16,252 nucleotides of DNA from Actinomycetota bacterium (GTDB lineage: Bacteria > Actinomycetota > Thermoleophilia > Solirubrobacterales > Solirubrobacteraceae), in contig CAJCIJ010000217.1 of the NCBI GenBank assembly GCA_903970315.1, positions 1-16,252 of the forward strand, in the 5' to 3' direction. The notes beneath the pieces are model-generated. The model made no database searches. It saw nothing but the letters and a program-made list of their open reading frames with translations, and had not been told where the DNA came from. Every line of letters begins with the position of its first letter. Positions within the stretch are counted from its first letter, which is position 1. Positions 7,890-14,220 of this stretch are shown here, one piece after another. The position numbers and the translations under genes are program-made.

Positions 7890-7911
7890 ACAAGACTCAT
7901 TCTTGTATAGT
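7890..7911 (+). promoter_or_regulatory. Palindromic candidate operator overlapping the -10 box of the metal-uptake operon
   Basis: ACAAGACTCATTCTTGT (7890-7906) is an inverted repeat with 6-bp perfect arms and 7 of 8 positions pairing around a central C. It overlaps TATAGT (7906-7911), a good -10 hexamer whose predicted transcription start would fall just before ATG 7921. A dimeric repressor bound here would block RNA polymerase. The Fur/Zur-family regulator encoded as the last gene of this operon is the obvious candidate. The arms differ from the usual Zur/Fur consensus (GAAAATNATTTTC-like), so the regulator's identity is inferred from context. Confidence 0.55.
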
Positions 7912-7920
7912 CGGCGGCCG

Positions 7921-8847
7921 ATGAGCCGCTTGCGTCGCATGTTCGCCGTCTTGGCCGCGGTCGCCCTGGGCGGCGCGATCCTGTCGGCGTGCGGAGCGGG
8001 GACAACCCGTCGTGCCCCGGGGACGGTCTTGGCGGTGGGCGCCGAGAACCAGTACGCAAACGTGATCGAACAGATCGGGGGCCGCTACGTCACGGTGACC
8101 GCGATCGAGAGCAACCCCAACACGGACCCGCACACCTTCGAGGCCAGCCCGTCGGTGGCCGAGGCGGTCAGCGCTGCGCAGCTGGTCGTGCAAAACGGCC
8201 TGGGCTACGACTCCTACATGAACAAGATCGAGTCGGCGTCGCCGAGCGCCTCGCGCAAGGTCGTCGAAGTACAGAAGCTTCTGGGGCTGCCCGACTCCAC
8301 GCCAAACCCGCACCTCTGGTACGGACCCACGACGATGCCCACCGTTGCCGGCACCCTGGTCGCGGATCTGTCGGCACTGCAGCCTGCTCACGCGGCGTAC
8401 TTCCGGGCCAGGGCACGGGCGTTTGACGCCTCGCTGTCACCGTGGCTGGGCGCGCTGGCCGCGCTCCGCAGCGACCACGCTGGCATCCCTGTGGCCACCA
8501 CCGAGCCGGTGGGCGACTACATGCTGCAAGCCGCCGGAACGGTCAACCTGACTCCGTTCACGCTTCAGGCGGACATCATGAACGGCGTCGACCCGGCCCC
8601 CCAGGATGTGGGCGCTCAGGAAAGCCTGTTGGCCGACCACCGGGTGAAGGCGTTCGTTTACAACCAACAGGTCGTGGACCCGCTGACGGAATCTTTCCTG
8701 GCGGCGGCCAAGCGCGCTCACGTGCCAGTGGTTGGGGTGTACGAGACCATGCCCACGCCGGGATACGACTACCAGTCGTGGATGCTCGCCGAGACCGACG
8801 CCCTGCGCGCAGCGGTGCTCGAAGGCAAGTCCACGCAGAAGCTGTGA
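7921..8847 (+). CDS. Metal ABC transporter substrate-binding lipoprotein (ZnuA/PsaA family)
   Basis: The extracytoplasmic metal-capturing subunit, 308 residues. The N-terminus has basic MSRLRRM, a hydrophobic core and the lipobox LSAC, so it should be lipid-anchored outside the membrane. The mature part shows family landmarks VLAVGAENQYANVIEQIGG, NPNTDPHTFEASPS (His71), QLVVQNGLGYDSYM, NPHLWYGP (His131), ATTEPVGDYML (Glu195) and VVGVYETMPTPG (Glu275). These align by eye with the four metal ligands. The set His/His/Glu/acid lacks the third His and the His-rich loop of classic ZnuA and looks more like Mn-binding PsaA, so the metal is open (Zn or Mn). The ATG at 7921 is preferred over TTG 7903, which is inside the palindrome and -10 box. 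Its stop overlaps the ATPase start by 4 bp (GTGA). Confidence 0.9.
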   Translation: MSRLRRMFAVLAAVALGGAILSACGAGTTRRAPGTVLAVGAENQYANVIEQIGGRYVTVTAIESNPNTDPHTFEASPSVAEAVSAAQLVVQNGLGYDSYMNKIESASPSASRKVVEVQKLLGLPDSTPNPHLWYGPTTMPTVAGTLVADLSALQPAHAAYFRARARAFDASLSPWLGALAALRSDHAGIPVATTEPVGDYMLQAAGTVNLTPFTLQADIMNGVDPAPQDVGAQESLLADHRVKAFVYNQQVVDPLTESFLAAAKRAHVPVVGVYETMPTPGYDYQSWMLAETDALRAAVLEGKSTQKL

Positions 8848-9767
8848 CTGAGCCCTCCGAGCAGGCCAAGCCGGCCGATGCGGCGCTGATGGCGGCCGAC
8901 GCGGCGCGGGCAGCCGAGGCACCGCTGCTGGCGGTCGAGGGCGTGAGCGTGCGTTTGGGTGGCCGCGAGGTCCTCCACGACGTGTCCTTTGCCGTCGGCG
9001 CGGGTCAGTTCACGGGCCTGATCGGCTCAAACGGGGCCGGCAAGACGACGCTGTTGCGCGTCATTCTCGGGCTGACGGCCGCCGATTCGGGCACTGTGCG
9101 CCTGGCCGCCGCAAACGGCGCGGGGCACCACACGGGGCAGCGGGCCCGGGTTGGCTACGTGCCACAGAAGTTCGCCTTTGACTCCGACATGCCCATGCGC
9201 GCGCGCGACCTCGTGGCGCTCGGGATAGACGCGCAGAGACTCGGGATCGCCCTGCCGTCGCGCAGGCGGCGCGAGCGCGTCGAGCAGATGCTCGCCGCCG
9301 TCGATGCTCTGGCGTTCGCCGACACGCGTATTGGCAGCCTGTCCGGAGGTGAGCAGCAGCGGGTGCTGATCGCACACGCCCTGATCAGCCGCCCGCAGCT
9401 GTTGCTGCTCGACGAGCCCTTGGCCAATCTGGATCTCGCAAGCGCTCAGGGGGTCGTGGCGCTGCTGGCCCGGATCTGCGCCGAGCAGGGGATTGCTGTG
9501 CTGATCTCCGCGCACGAGATGAACCCGCTGCTCCCAGTACTGGACCGCATCGTCTACCTCGCCCACGGACGAGCGGCCAGCGGGACCACGCAAGAGGTGG
9601 TGCGTGCCGACGTGCTCAGCCGGCTCTACGGCCGCCACGTGGATGTCCTGCATGTCCACGGCCGCGTGCTTGTCGTGGCCGGTGCCGGCGACGATTCCGA
9701 CCTGGAAGGCCACGAGGGTGGCGTGAGCGGGGGAAGCCATTCCGGAGGGGCCGAGGTGGTCCTGTGA
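8844..9767 (+). CDS. Metal ABC transporter ATP-binding protein (ZnuC-like)
   Basis: A 307-residue ATPase that powers metal import with the two permeases that follow. Walker A GSNGAGKTT is at 61-69, the Q-loop region RVGYVPQKF follows, and the signature LSGGEQQR starts at Leu166. Walker B LLLLDEP gives Asp190/Glu191, the D-loop is LANLD, and the H-loop ISAHEMN has His224. The real start is the GTG at 8844 overlapping the upstream stop (GTGA); the frame is open far upstream only because of high GC. About 38 residues precede the ATPase domain and are acidic/Ala-rich. The C-terminus ends in a Gly/His/Asp-rich tail (GDDSDLEGHEGGVSGGSHSGG) beyond the usual family length (about 250), possibly metal-binding or just a linker. 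Confidence 0.93.
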   Translation: MTEPSEQAKPADAALMAADAARAAEAPLLAVEGVSVRLGGREVLHDVSFAVGAGQFTGLIGSNGAGKTTLLRVILGLTAADSGTVRLAAANGAGHHTGQRARVGYVPQKFAFDSDMPMRARDLVALGIDAQRLGIALPSRRRRERVEQMLAAVDALAFADTRIGSLSGGEQQRVLIAHALISRPQLLLLDEPLANLDLASAQGVVALLARICAEQGIAVLISAHEMNPLLPVLDRIVYLAHGRAASGTTQEVVRADVLSRLYGRHVDVLHVHGRVLVVAGAGDDSDLEGHEGGVSGGSHSGGAEVVL

Positions 9768-9807
9768 CCATGGTGGTCCCCGGTGGAGCCGTGAGCGCGG
9801 TGGGCCT

Positions 9808-10752
9808 GTGAAGGCGGTTGCCCATGCCCTGCTTGAGCCGGGGTTCTTCTCCAGCTCGCAGGTGCACGTTGCAGTGGCCGTTGGGGCCGCCGCTGCGGTG
9901 GTGGCCGCGGCAGTCGGCTCGTTTGCGGTGCTGCGCGGTCAGTCGTTTGCCGGCGAGGCGCTGGGTGACATCGGCGCGACCGGCGGCGCGGGCGCCTTTC
10001 TGGTTGGCGTGGGCCCGCTGTGGGGCTTTCTGGCGATGGGTTCGGCGGCGGCGGCCGTGATGGAGCTTGTCGGCATCCAGCGGGCACGCGGGCGAGACCT
10101 TGCGACCGGGATCGTGCTCGCCGTCGGCCTTGGGCTGGCAGCGCTCTTTTTCTCCCTGGACGCCACCTACCACCCGACGACGGGCGCAACCCAGACGATC
10201 CTGTTCGGCTCCATCTTCGCCGTCCCCGGCTCGACCGTGGCGCCGGCGATCGCGCTCGGCGCGCTGGCGCTGGCGATCGTGGTTGCGCTGCACCGGCCGC
10301 TGCTGCTCGTCTCGGCAAGCCCGGAGCTTGCCGCAGCCCGCGGGCTGCCCGTACGCGCCCTGGGCGCCGCCTACCTGCTGGCCCTTGCAGTCTCGGTTGC
10401 TTTGGCGGCGCTGACCATCGGCACGATCCTCAGCACCGCTCTGCTGGTGGGCCCCCCCGCGGCCGCAATGCGTCTGAGCGCGCGACCGGTGCGGGCGATG
10501 GTGATCGCGGCGCTGCTGGGGGTCGGGGCTGTCTGGCTGGGCATCGCACTGTCCTGGGACAGCTTCTACTGGCCCCCCTCCGGCCACGGCTGGCCGGTGA
10601 GCTTCTTCGTGGTGGCGCTGGTTGTGGTCTTCTACGGGCTCGCCGCGCTGCCGCGGGCCTGGCGCTCGCGCCGGTGTGGTCAGCGGCATGGGGCGCCCGG
10701 CCAGCCGCCAACGATGCCCGCGCGCGGCCGGCGGCCGGCGGTGGGGGGTTAG
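9808..10752 (+). CDS. Metal ABC transporter permease, first subunit (ABC-3 family)
   Basis: A 314-residue membrane protein with about eight hydrophobic helices, forming half of the channel for the imported metal. ABC-3 (ZnuB/MntB) landmarks are SFAVLRGQSFAGEALGDIGATGGAGAF near the N-terminus and TILFGSIFAV after TM4. ELAAARGLPV in the cytoplasmic coupling region and ALTIGTILSTALLVGPPAAAMRL in the late helices are also typical. A basic, Pro/Gly-rich tail (RSRRCGQRHGAPGQPP and on) follows the last helix. The start GTG 9808 is 40 nt after the ATPase stop; the nearby ATG at 9770 is out of frame. It most likely pairs with the next gene's product as a heterodimer, since only one ATPase gene is present. 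Confidence 0.9.
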   Translation: MKAVAHALLEPGFFSSSQVHVAVAVGAAAAVVAAAVGSFAVLRGQSFAGEALGDIGATGGAGAFLVGVGPLWGFLAMGSAAAAVMELVGIQRARGRDLATGIVLAVGLGLAALFFSLDATYHPTTGATQTILFGSIFAVPGSTVAPAIALGALALAIVVALHRPLLLVSASPELAAARGLPVRALGAAYLLALAVSVALAALTIGTILSTALLVGPPAAAMRLSARPVRAMVIAALLGVGAVWLGIALSWDSFYWPPSGHGWPVSFFVVALVVVFYGLAALPRAWRSRRCGQRHGAPGQPPTMPARGRRPAVGG

Positions 10753-10757
10753 CGCGC

Positions 10758-11633
10758 GTGTTCTCGGGGTTCATGGTCAACGCCTGGGAGGTTGGGAGCA
10801 TGGTCGCCCTGGTCGCCGGGGTGGTGGGGTTCTTTGTCGTGCTGCGCGGCTCGGCCTTTGCCGCCCACGCGATTCCCAACGGCTCGTTTGCCGGTGCCGC
10901 CGCAGCGGCACTCGTCGGCACTAACACGCTGCTGGGGCTGGGCATCTTCTCGCTCGCGGGGGCGCTTGGGATCGGCTGGCTGGGGCGTCGGGGGCGACAC
11001 GACGTGGTCACGGCGCTCGTGCTTGTGCTCATGCTCGGCCTGGGCGGGCTGTTTGTGAGCTTGCAGAGCCAGTACGCGCCGGAGACCTACTCGATTCTGT
11101 TCGGCGAGATTCTGGGCGTGAGCAACAACGAGCTGGCGCCCACGGCGGGGCTTGGCTTGGCATGCGTGGTGACCGTGGCGGTCCTGTACCGGCGCCTGAT
11201 GATCTCCTCGGTGCTCGCCGAGACGGGAGCCGCGCGCGGCGTCGATCCGTTTCGTGTCGAGCTCTGCTTCCTTGCCGTGCTGGCGCTGGCCAGCACCATG
11301 ACCGTGCCTGTCGTTGGCACGCTGTTGATGTTCAGCCTGATGATTGGCCCACCTGCGGCGGCGCGCACGCTCAGCGACCGGCCCGGGCGCGCCATGGCAC
11401 TCTCTGTTGCGCTGGCGTTGGTAACCGTGTGGGGCTCGATTGCCGCCGCCTACGCCACCAACGACCCGGTGGGCTTCTTCGTGACCGTGATCGGTGCCGG
11501 CGCCTACACGCTGGGACGTGTGTGGGCGACATGGCGGCGCGGACGAGCGGTCGGTGACAACACGGGCGGGCCCGGCCGCGTTGAGCGCGACCGCGTCGTT
11601 GGGCGGGTCGCGGAGGGGCTATTACCATCGTGA
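10758..11633 (+). CDS. Metal ABC transporter permease, second subunit (ABC-3 family)
   Basis: A 291-residue multi-pass protein of the same ABC-3 family as the preceding permease but clearly diverged. It starts VFSGFMVNAWEVGSMVALVAGVVGFFVVLRGSAFAAHAIPNGSF, then has TYSILFGEILGVSNNEL, AETGAARGVDPFRVELCFLAVLALA and TVPVVGTLLMFSLMIGPPAAARTLSDRPGRAM. Both permeases share the VLRGxxFA start and the GPPAAAxxLS motif, pointing to an old duplication. The GTG at 10758 (5 nt past the upstream stop, GGGG about 10 nt before it) or ATG 10773 is the start; the much longer open frame from 10020 is antisense-type noise in an alternative frame of the first permease. Its stop TGA overlaps the regulator's GTG start by 4 bp. 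Confidence 0.88.
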   Translation: MFSGFMVNAWEVGSMVALVAGVVGFFVVLRGSAFAAHAIPNGSFAGAAAAALVGTNTLLGLGIFSLAGALGIGWLGRRGRHDVVTALVLVLMLGLGGLFVSLQSQYAPETYSILFGEILGVSNNELAPTAGLGLACVVTVAVLYRRLMISSVLAETGAARGVDPFRVELCFLAVLALASTMTVPVVGTLLMFSLMIGPPAAARTLSDRPGRAMALSVALALVTVWGSIAAAYATNDPVGFFVTVIGAGAYTLGRVWATWRRGRAVGDNTGGPGRVERDRVVGRVAEGLLPS

Positions 11634-12118
11634 CCATGTCGCCCAAGGCCAGCAACGTGTCACCGAAGACCGGCAACTCGTGGGCCGATCGTGCCGAGCG
11701 CTCGCTCGGCGACGCCGGTTACAGGCGCGGCGGTGCCAGGCGCGCCGTGCTGGAGCTGCTGGGCGGCCAGCCGTGCGCGCTGACGGCAATAGAGATCGAG
11801 CAGGCGCTGGCGGTCGCCGGCGGCGACTCGCACCCTCGGCGTGTCAGCCGAGCCTCGATCTACCGGATTCTCGAGGAGCTCCAGCGCATTGGCCTGGTGC
11901 AGCGCGTGGCGACCGGGCAGGCCATGGTTCGCTATGAGCCGGTCCGCCCCGCCGAGCACCACCACCACCATCTGGTGTGCAACGACTGCGGTGCCATCAC
12001 GCCGTTCGCCGACCCCGGTCTCGAGCGCACCATCCGAGAGCTTTCGGCGCGCGTACCCCTGGCAGTGTCCGATCACGAGATCGTGCTGCGGGGACGCTGT
12101 CGCGACTGCGCAGCGTAG
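11630..12118 (+). CDS. Fur/Zur-family metal-dependent transcriptional repressor
   Basis: A 162-residue DNA-binding regulator, probably the sensor of the metal carried by this operon. The N-terminal winged helix runs about 30-95 (RRGGARRAVLELLGG, then RASIYRILEELQRIGLVQRV, the recognition-helix region). The hinge is rich in His (EHHHHHLVCNDCG), and the dimerisation domain carries the two CxxC pairs of the structural zinc site: Cys117/Cys120 and Cys157/Cys160. ISP-type ferric (Fur), zinc (Zur) and peroxide (PerR) sensors share this fold. Location at the end of a metal-import operon favours Zur (or a Mn sensor). GTG 11630 overlaps the permease stop and has GGAGGGG at 11612-11618; ATG 11636 is the alternative. 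Being inside the operon, it would control its own synthesis if it binds the palindrome at 7890. Confidence 0.92.
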   Translation: MTMSPKASNVSPKTGNSWADRAERSLGDAGYRRGGARRAVLELLGGQPCALTAIEIEQALAVAGGDSHPRRVSRASIYRILEELQRIGLVQRVATGQAMVRYEPVRPAEHHHHHLVCNDCGAITPFADPGLERTIRELSARVPLAVSDHEIVLRGRCRDCAA

Positions 12119-12174
12119 GCCGCGCGCCGGCGCGAAAACGCGGCGGGCCCGCGGAGGAGCTGCCGGCCGGCGGC
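12119..12174. terminator. Hairpin-rich convergent terminator region
   Basis: It lies between the stops of two convergent genes. It holds CGCGCCGGCGCG (12123-12134, perfect palindrome), CGCG-AAAA-CGCG (12131-12142) and GCGGGCCCGC (12143-12152). On the minus strand the GC-rich stem is followed by CGCGTTTT, resembling an intrinsic terminator for the lipoprotein gene. On the plus strand the stem is followed by AAAA rather than T, so termination there is less clear. Confidence 0.45.
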
Positions 12175-13719
12175 TCAGCCGACCGAAAAGATGTCCAGCG
12201 TGCCGCTGGTTGAGTGTTCGTTGGCGTTGCCCTCGGGCTCGATCACATGTCCGTCCACGACGATGGGGCTGTTCCAGTGGCCCGAGGAGCCCGGCAGCTT
12301 GGCGATCGGGTGGCCCGAGGCAGGGGCGTACACGTTGATGCCGCCGCCCGACGGTTCGTAGACGTAAAGCAGGCCACCCGCCAGCACCGGGCTGGTGCCG
12401 CCAGTGGAGTCTTCCCACAGCTTGTAGATGTGGCTGCCGCGCAACGCGTACGCCGCGGTGCCCGAGGACTCGGCCACGAAGGCCGTGGTGTGGCCTCGGA
12501 TGTGGGAGACCGCGGGTTGGGTGATCAGCTGCCCGCCGCCGGGTGTGGGCAGCGTTTGCAGTTCGCCGCCCAGGACATGGTGCGACGACGGCGGGTGTCC
12601 ATCGATGTGTGCGAGGTCAAGTACGCGCAGCAGCCCGTCCTTGCCACCGACCAGCACCAACTGAGAGGTCAGCAGCGCCGGCCCGCCGGTGCCAAGGTCG
12701 CCGTCGTCGGTGTTGAGTTCTTCCTCGTTGGTGGGCGTGAACACCTGGCGCAGCGACAGCTGCGGGACGGTCAGCTCCAGCCAGGAATCGCCGAAGTTTG
12801 TGGTGCCGTTGTAGGGAGCGTTGCCGGTGCCCACCAGGATGCGCTTGCCGCCCGGCTCCACCACCGCGCCCGCCCGCGCCCAGATCGCCGAATCGCTGGC
12901 TGAACAGGTCGAAGGGACGATCAGCCGGTGGCGGTTTGCGCACAGTGTGTTGAAGACTGCGCGCACGTGGCCACTTGCGCGGTCGATCACCGCCACGTGT
13001 CCCTGGTAGGGAGGGATGTCGCCGATGTAGCCGCCCGTGACCACGAGCACGTAGGGGCCGTCGATGTTCAGCGCCGCCGCGATCTTCTCGTGTTTGGGTT
13101 CAAGCGTGACCCGTGCCGGCCAGGCGCCGCTGCTGTCCACTGTGCCGTTCGCCACCGACAGCTTGTAGATGAGACCGGCCGGCGAGGACGCGTAGATGAA
13201 CCGGCCGTCGGGATCGGCGATGGGAGTCGCTGTGGTGATCTGTGAACTGCCGGCGAAGCTCGCGTAACCCGGCGGTGTGAAAGTCCACAGGGTCTTGCCC
13301 GAGTTCGCGTCGATCGCCACCGTTTTGCCGTAGGTGGTGGTGACGACGATGACATCGTGGGAAGTGCCGTTCACCGTCGCTTCGTGGAGGTAGATGGGCG
13401 AGGAGTCCACCGTTCCCGGCAGCGTCAGCGTCATCCGGTGCAGGTGGCCCACGTTGGCGGCGGTGACGCCCGTCGATGCGCTGGTGGCGTTGGTGCGCTG
13501 AGGGGTGAGACCGAACTCCGGCCAGCTGACCAGCGCGGGCTTGGGCGGATCGGCGACCTTTGTCGAGGCCGCGCGTGTGGTCGTCGCGCTAGCCGGCGAA
13601 CCCGAGGCCGAACCGGAGGCCGCGCTTGCGCCGCTGGCCGAGTCGCCGGTGGACCCGCACGCGCTGACCAGGGCGGTCAGGGCAACGACTACGGCCAGGC
13701 GGTGGACGCGGTGGCGCAC
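12175..13719 (-). CDS. Secreted lipoprotein with PQQ-like beta-propeller repeats
   Basis: A 514-residue predicted extracytoplasmic lipoprotein. The N-terminus VRHRVHRLAVVVALTALVSAC has basic residues, a hydrophobic core and a lipobox with Cys21. A Ser/Gly/Ala/Thr-rich linker (GSTGDSASGASAASG and on) spaces the domain from the membrane. The rest reads as a beta-propeller of the PQQ/quinoprotein-like type: repeated blades such as VAIDANSGKTLWTF, DGRFIYASSPAGLIYKLS, VAVIDRASGHVRAVF, KDGLLRVLDLA and GGLLYVYEPSGGGINVY. Enzymatic PQQ-binding residues cannot be judged by eye, so a binding or scaffold role is equally possible. The start GTG 13719 was chosen because it places the signal peptide first; the open frame to 13842 lies over the divergent peroxiredoxin start. 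Only 39 bp separate the two start codons. Confidence 0.85.
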   Translation of the reverse strand: MRHRVHRLAVVVALTALVSACGSTGDSASGASAASGSASGSPASATTTRAASTKVADPPKPALVSWPEFGLTPQRTNATSASTGVTAANVGHLHRMTLTLPGTVDSSPIYLHEATVNGTSHDVIVVTTTYGKTVAIDANSGKTLWTFTPPGYASFAGSSQITTATPIADPDGRFIYASSPAGLIYKLSVANGTVDSSGAWPARVTLEPKHEKIAAALNIDGPYVLVVTGGYIGDIPPYQGHVAVIDRASGHVRAVFNTLCANRHRLIVPSTCSASDSAIWARAGAVVEPGGKRILVGTGNAPYNGTTNFGDSWLELTVPQLSLRQVFTPTNEEELNTDDGDLGTGGPALLTSQLVLVGGKDGLLRVLDLAHIDGHPPSSHHVLGGELQTLPTPGGGQLITQPAVSHIRGHTTAFVAESSGTAAYALRGSHIYKLWEDSTGGTSPVLAGGLLYVYEPSGGGINVYAPASGHPIAKLPGSSGHWNSPIVVDGHVIEPEGNANEHSTSGTLDIFSVG

Positions 13720-13758
13720 CGGTCCAGTTTTAGCGCAGTGCGCGGCTATGCTGGCCGC
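13720..13758. promoter_or_regulatory. Compact divergent promoter region, both genes possibly leaderless
   Basis: The 39 bp between the lipoprotein start (GTG 13719, minus) and the peroxiredoxin start (GTG 13759, plus). On the plus strand TATGCT at 13747-13752 is a -10 box ending 6 nt before the GTG. On the minus strand TAAAAC (13732-13727) ends 7 nt before the other GTG. Both spacings would put the transcription start at or next to the start codon, and neither gene has room for a ribosome site plus promoter. The -35 elements are weak. Confidence 0.5.
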
Positions 13759-14220
13759 GTGGCACCAAAGCCCCAGATCGGCGAGCCGGCTCCTGACTTC
13801 GAGCTGCCCGGCACCAACGGCACGTTCCGGCTGTCCGAGCACCGCGGCGAGCGTGTCGTGCTGCTGTTCTATCCGGGCGACAACACGCCGGTGTGCACGA
13901 AGCAGTTCTGCTCATACCGCGACCGTGCCGATGACTTCGCGGCGCTGCCGGCGACCGTGGTGGGGATCTCCGGCCAGGATGTCGCCTCTCACGAGGGCTT
14001 CATGGCCAAGCACTCGCTGACCGTGCCTCTGCTTGCCGACGTGTCCGGCGATGTTGCCAAGGCCTACGGCGCTCATGGCCGCATGGGCACCAAGCGCGCC
14101 GTGATCGTGATCGACGAGCAGGGCATCGTGCGCGACCGCCACGACCACCGGCTGGGCTTGGACTACCAGTCAGTCGATCAGCTGCGCGAGGCGCTGGACA
14201 AGCTGCCCGCTGCGGCCTGA
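13759..14220 (+). CDS. bcp: Thiol peroxidase, BCP/PrxQ-type peroxiredoxin
   Basis: A 153-residue cytoplasmic peroxiredoxin that reduces hydrogen peroxide and organic hydroperoxides with thioredoxin-like reductant. The N-terminal GEPAPDFELPGTNG is the usual AhpC/TSA start. The active-site motif is FYPGDNTPVCTKQFCSYRD, with peroxidatic Cys46 and a second Cys51 five residues on, the resolving-Cys arrangement of atypical 2-Cys PrxQ/BCP. The segment VVGISGQDVASHEGFMAKHSLTVPLLADVSGDVAKAYG is typical, as is the length. GTG 13759 is the start; a 5' extension in the same frame back to 13357 lies over the lipoprotein gene. The 3' end overlaps the polyphosphate kinase 3' end by 43 bp on the opposite strand. 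Confidence 0.95.
   Translation: MAPKPQIGEPAPDFELPGTNGTFRLSEHRGERVVLLFYPGDNTPVCTKQFCSYRDRADDFAALPATVVGISGQDVASHEGFMAKHSLTVPLLADVSGDVAKAYGAHGRMGTKRAVIVIDEQGIVRDRHDHRLGLDYQSVDQLREALDKLPAAA

Noticed and set aside
7903..7920. TTG at 7903 as start of the binding protein
   Set aside because: It lies inside the palindrome and -10 box and adds residues before a normal signal peptide beginning at ATG 7921.
7530..7940. Full 220-codon minus-strand frame as an intact protease gene
   Set aside because: The upper part is antisense to the DUF5678-like gene, lacks DTGA and shows no retropepsin features, so only the 7278-7529 part is kept as a fragment.
8442..8843. Extension of the ATPase frame back to 8442
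   Set aside because: It overlaps the binding-protein gene in another frame and is Arg/Gly-rich; the GTGA overlap at 8844 is the natural start.
10020..10757. Extension of the second permease frame back to 10020
   Set aside because: It reads in another frame of the first permease and gives Arg/Gly-rich sequence without membrane helices.
11951..11980. His run in the Fur-family protein as a sign of an engineered tag
   Set aside because: Poly-His followed by a CxxC pair in this hinge position is common in natural Fur/Zur proteins.
13357..13758. Extension of the peroxiredoxin frame back to 13357
   Set aside because: It is antisense to the lipoprotein's signal peptide and linker; the family begins at the GEPAPDF segment.
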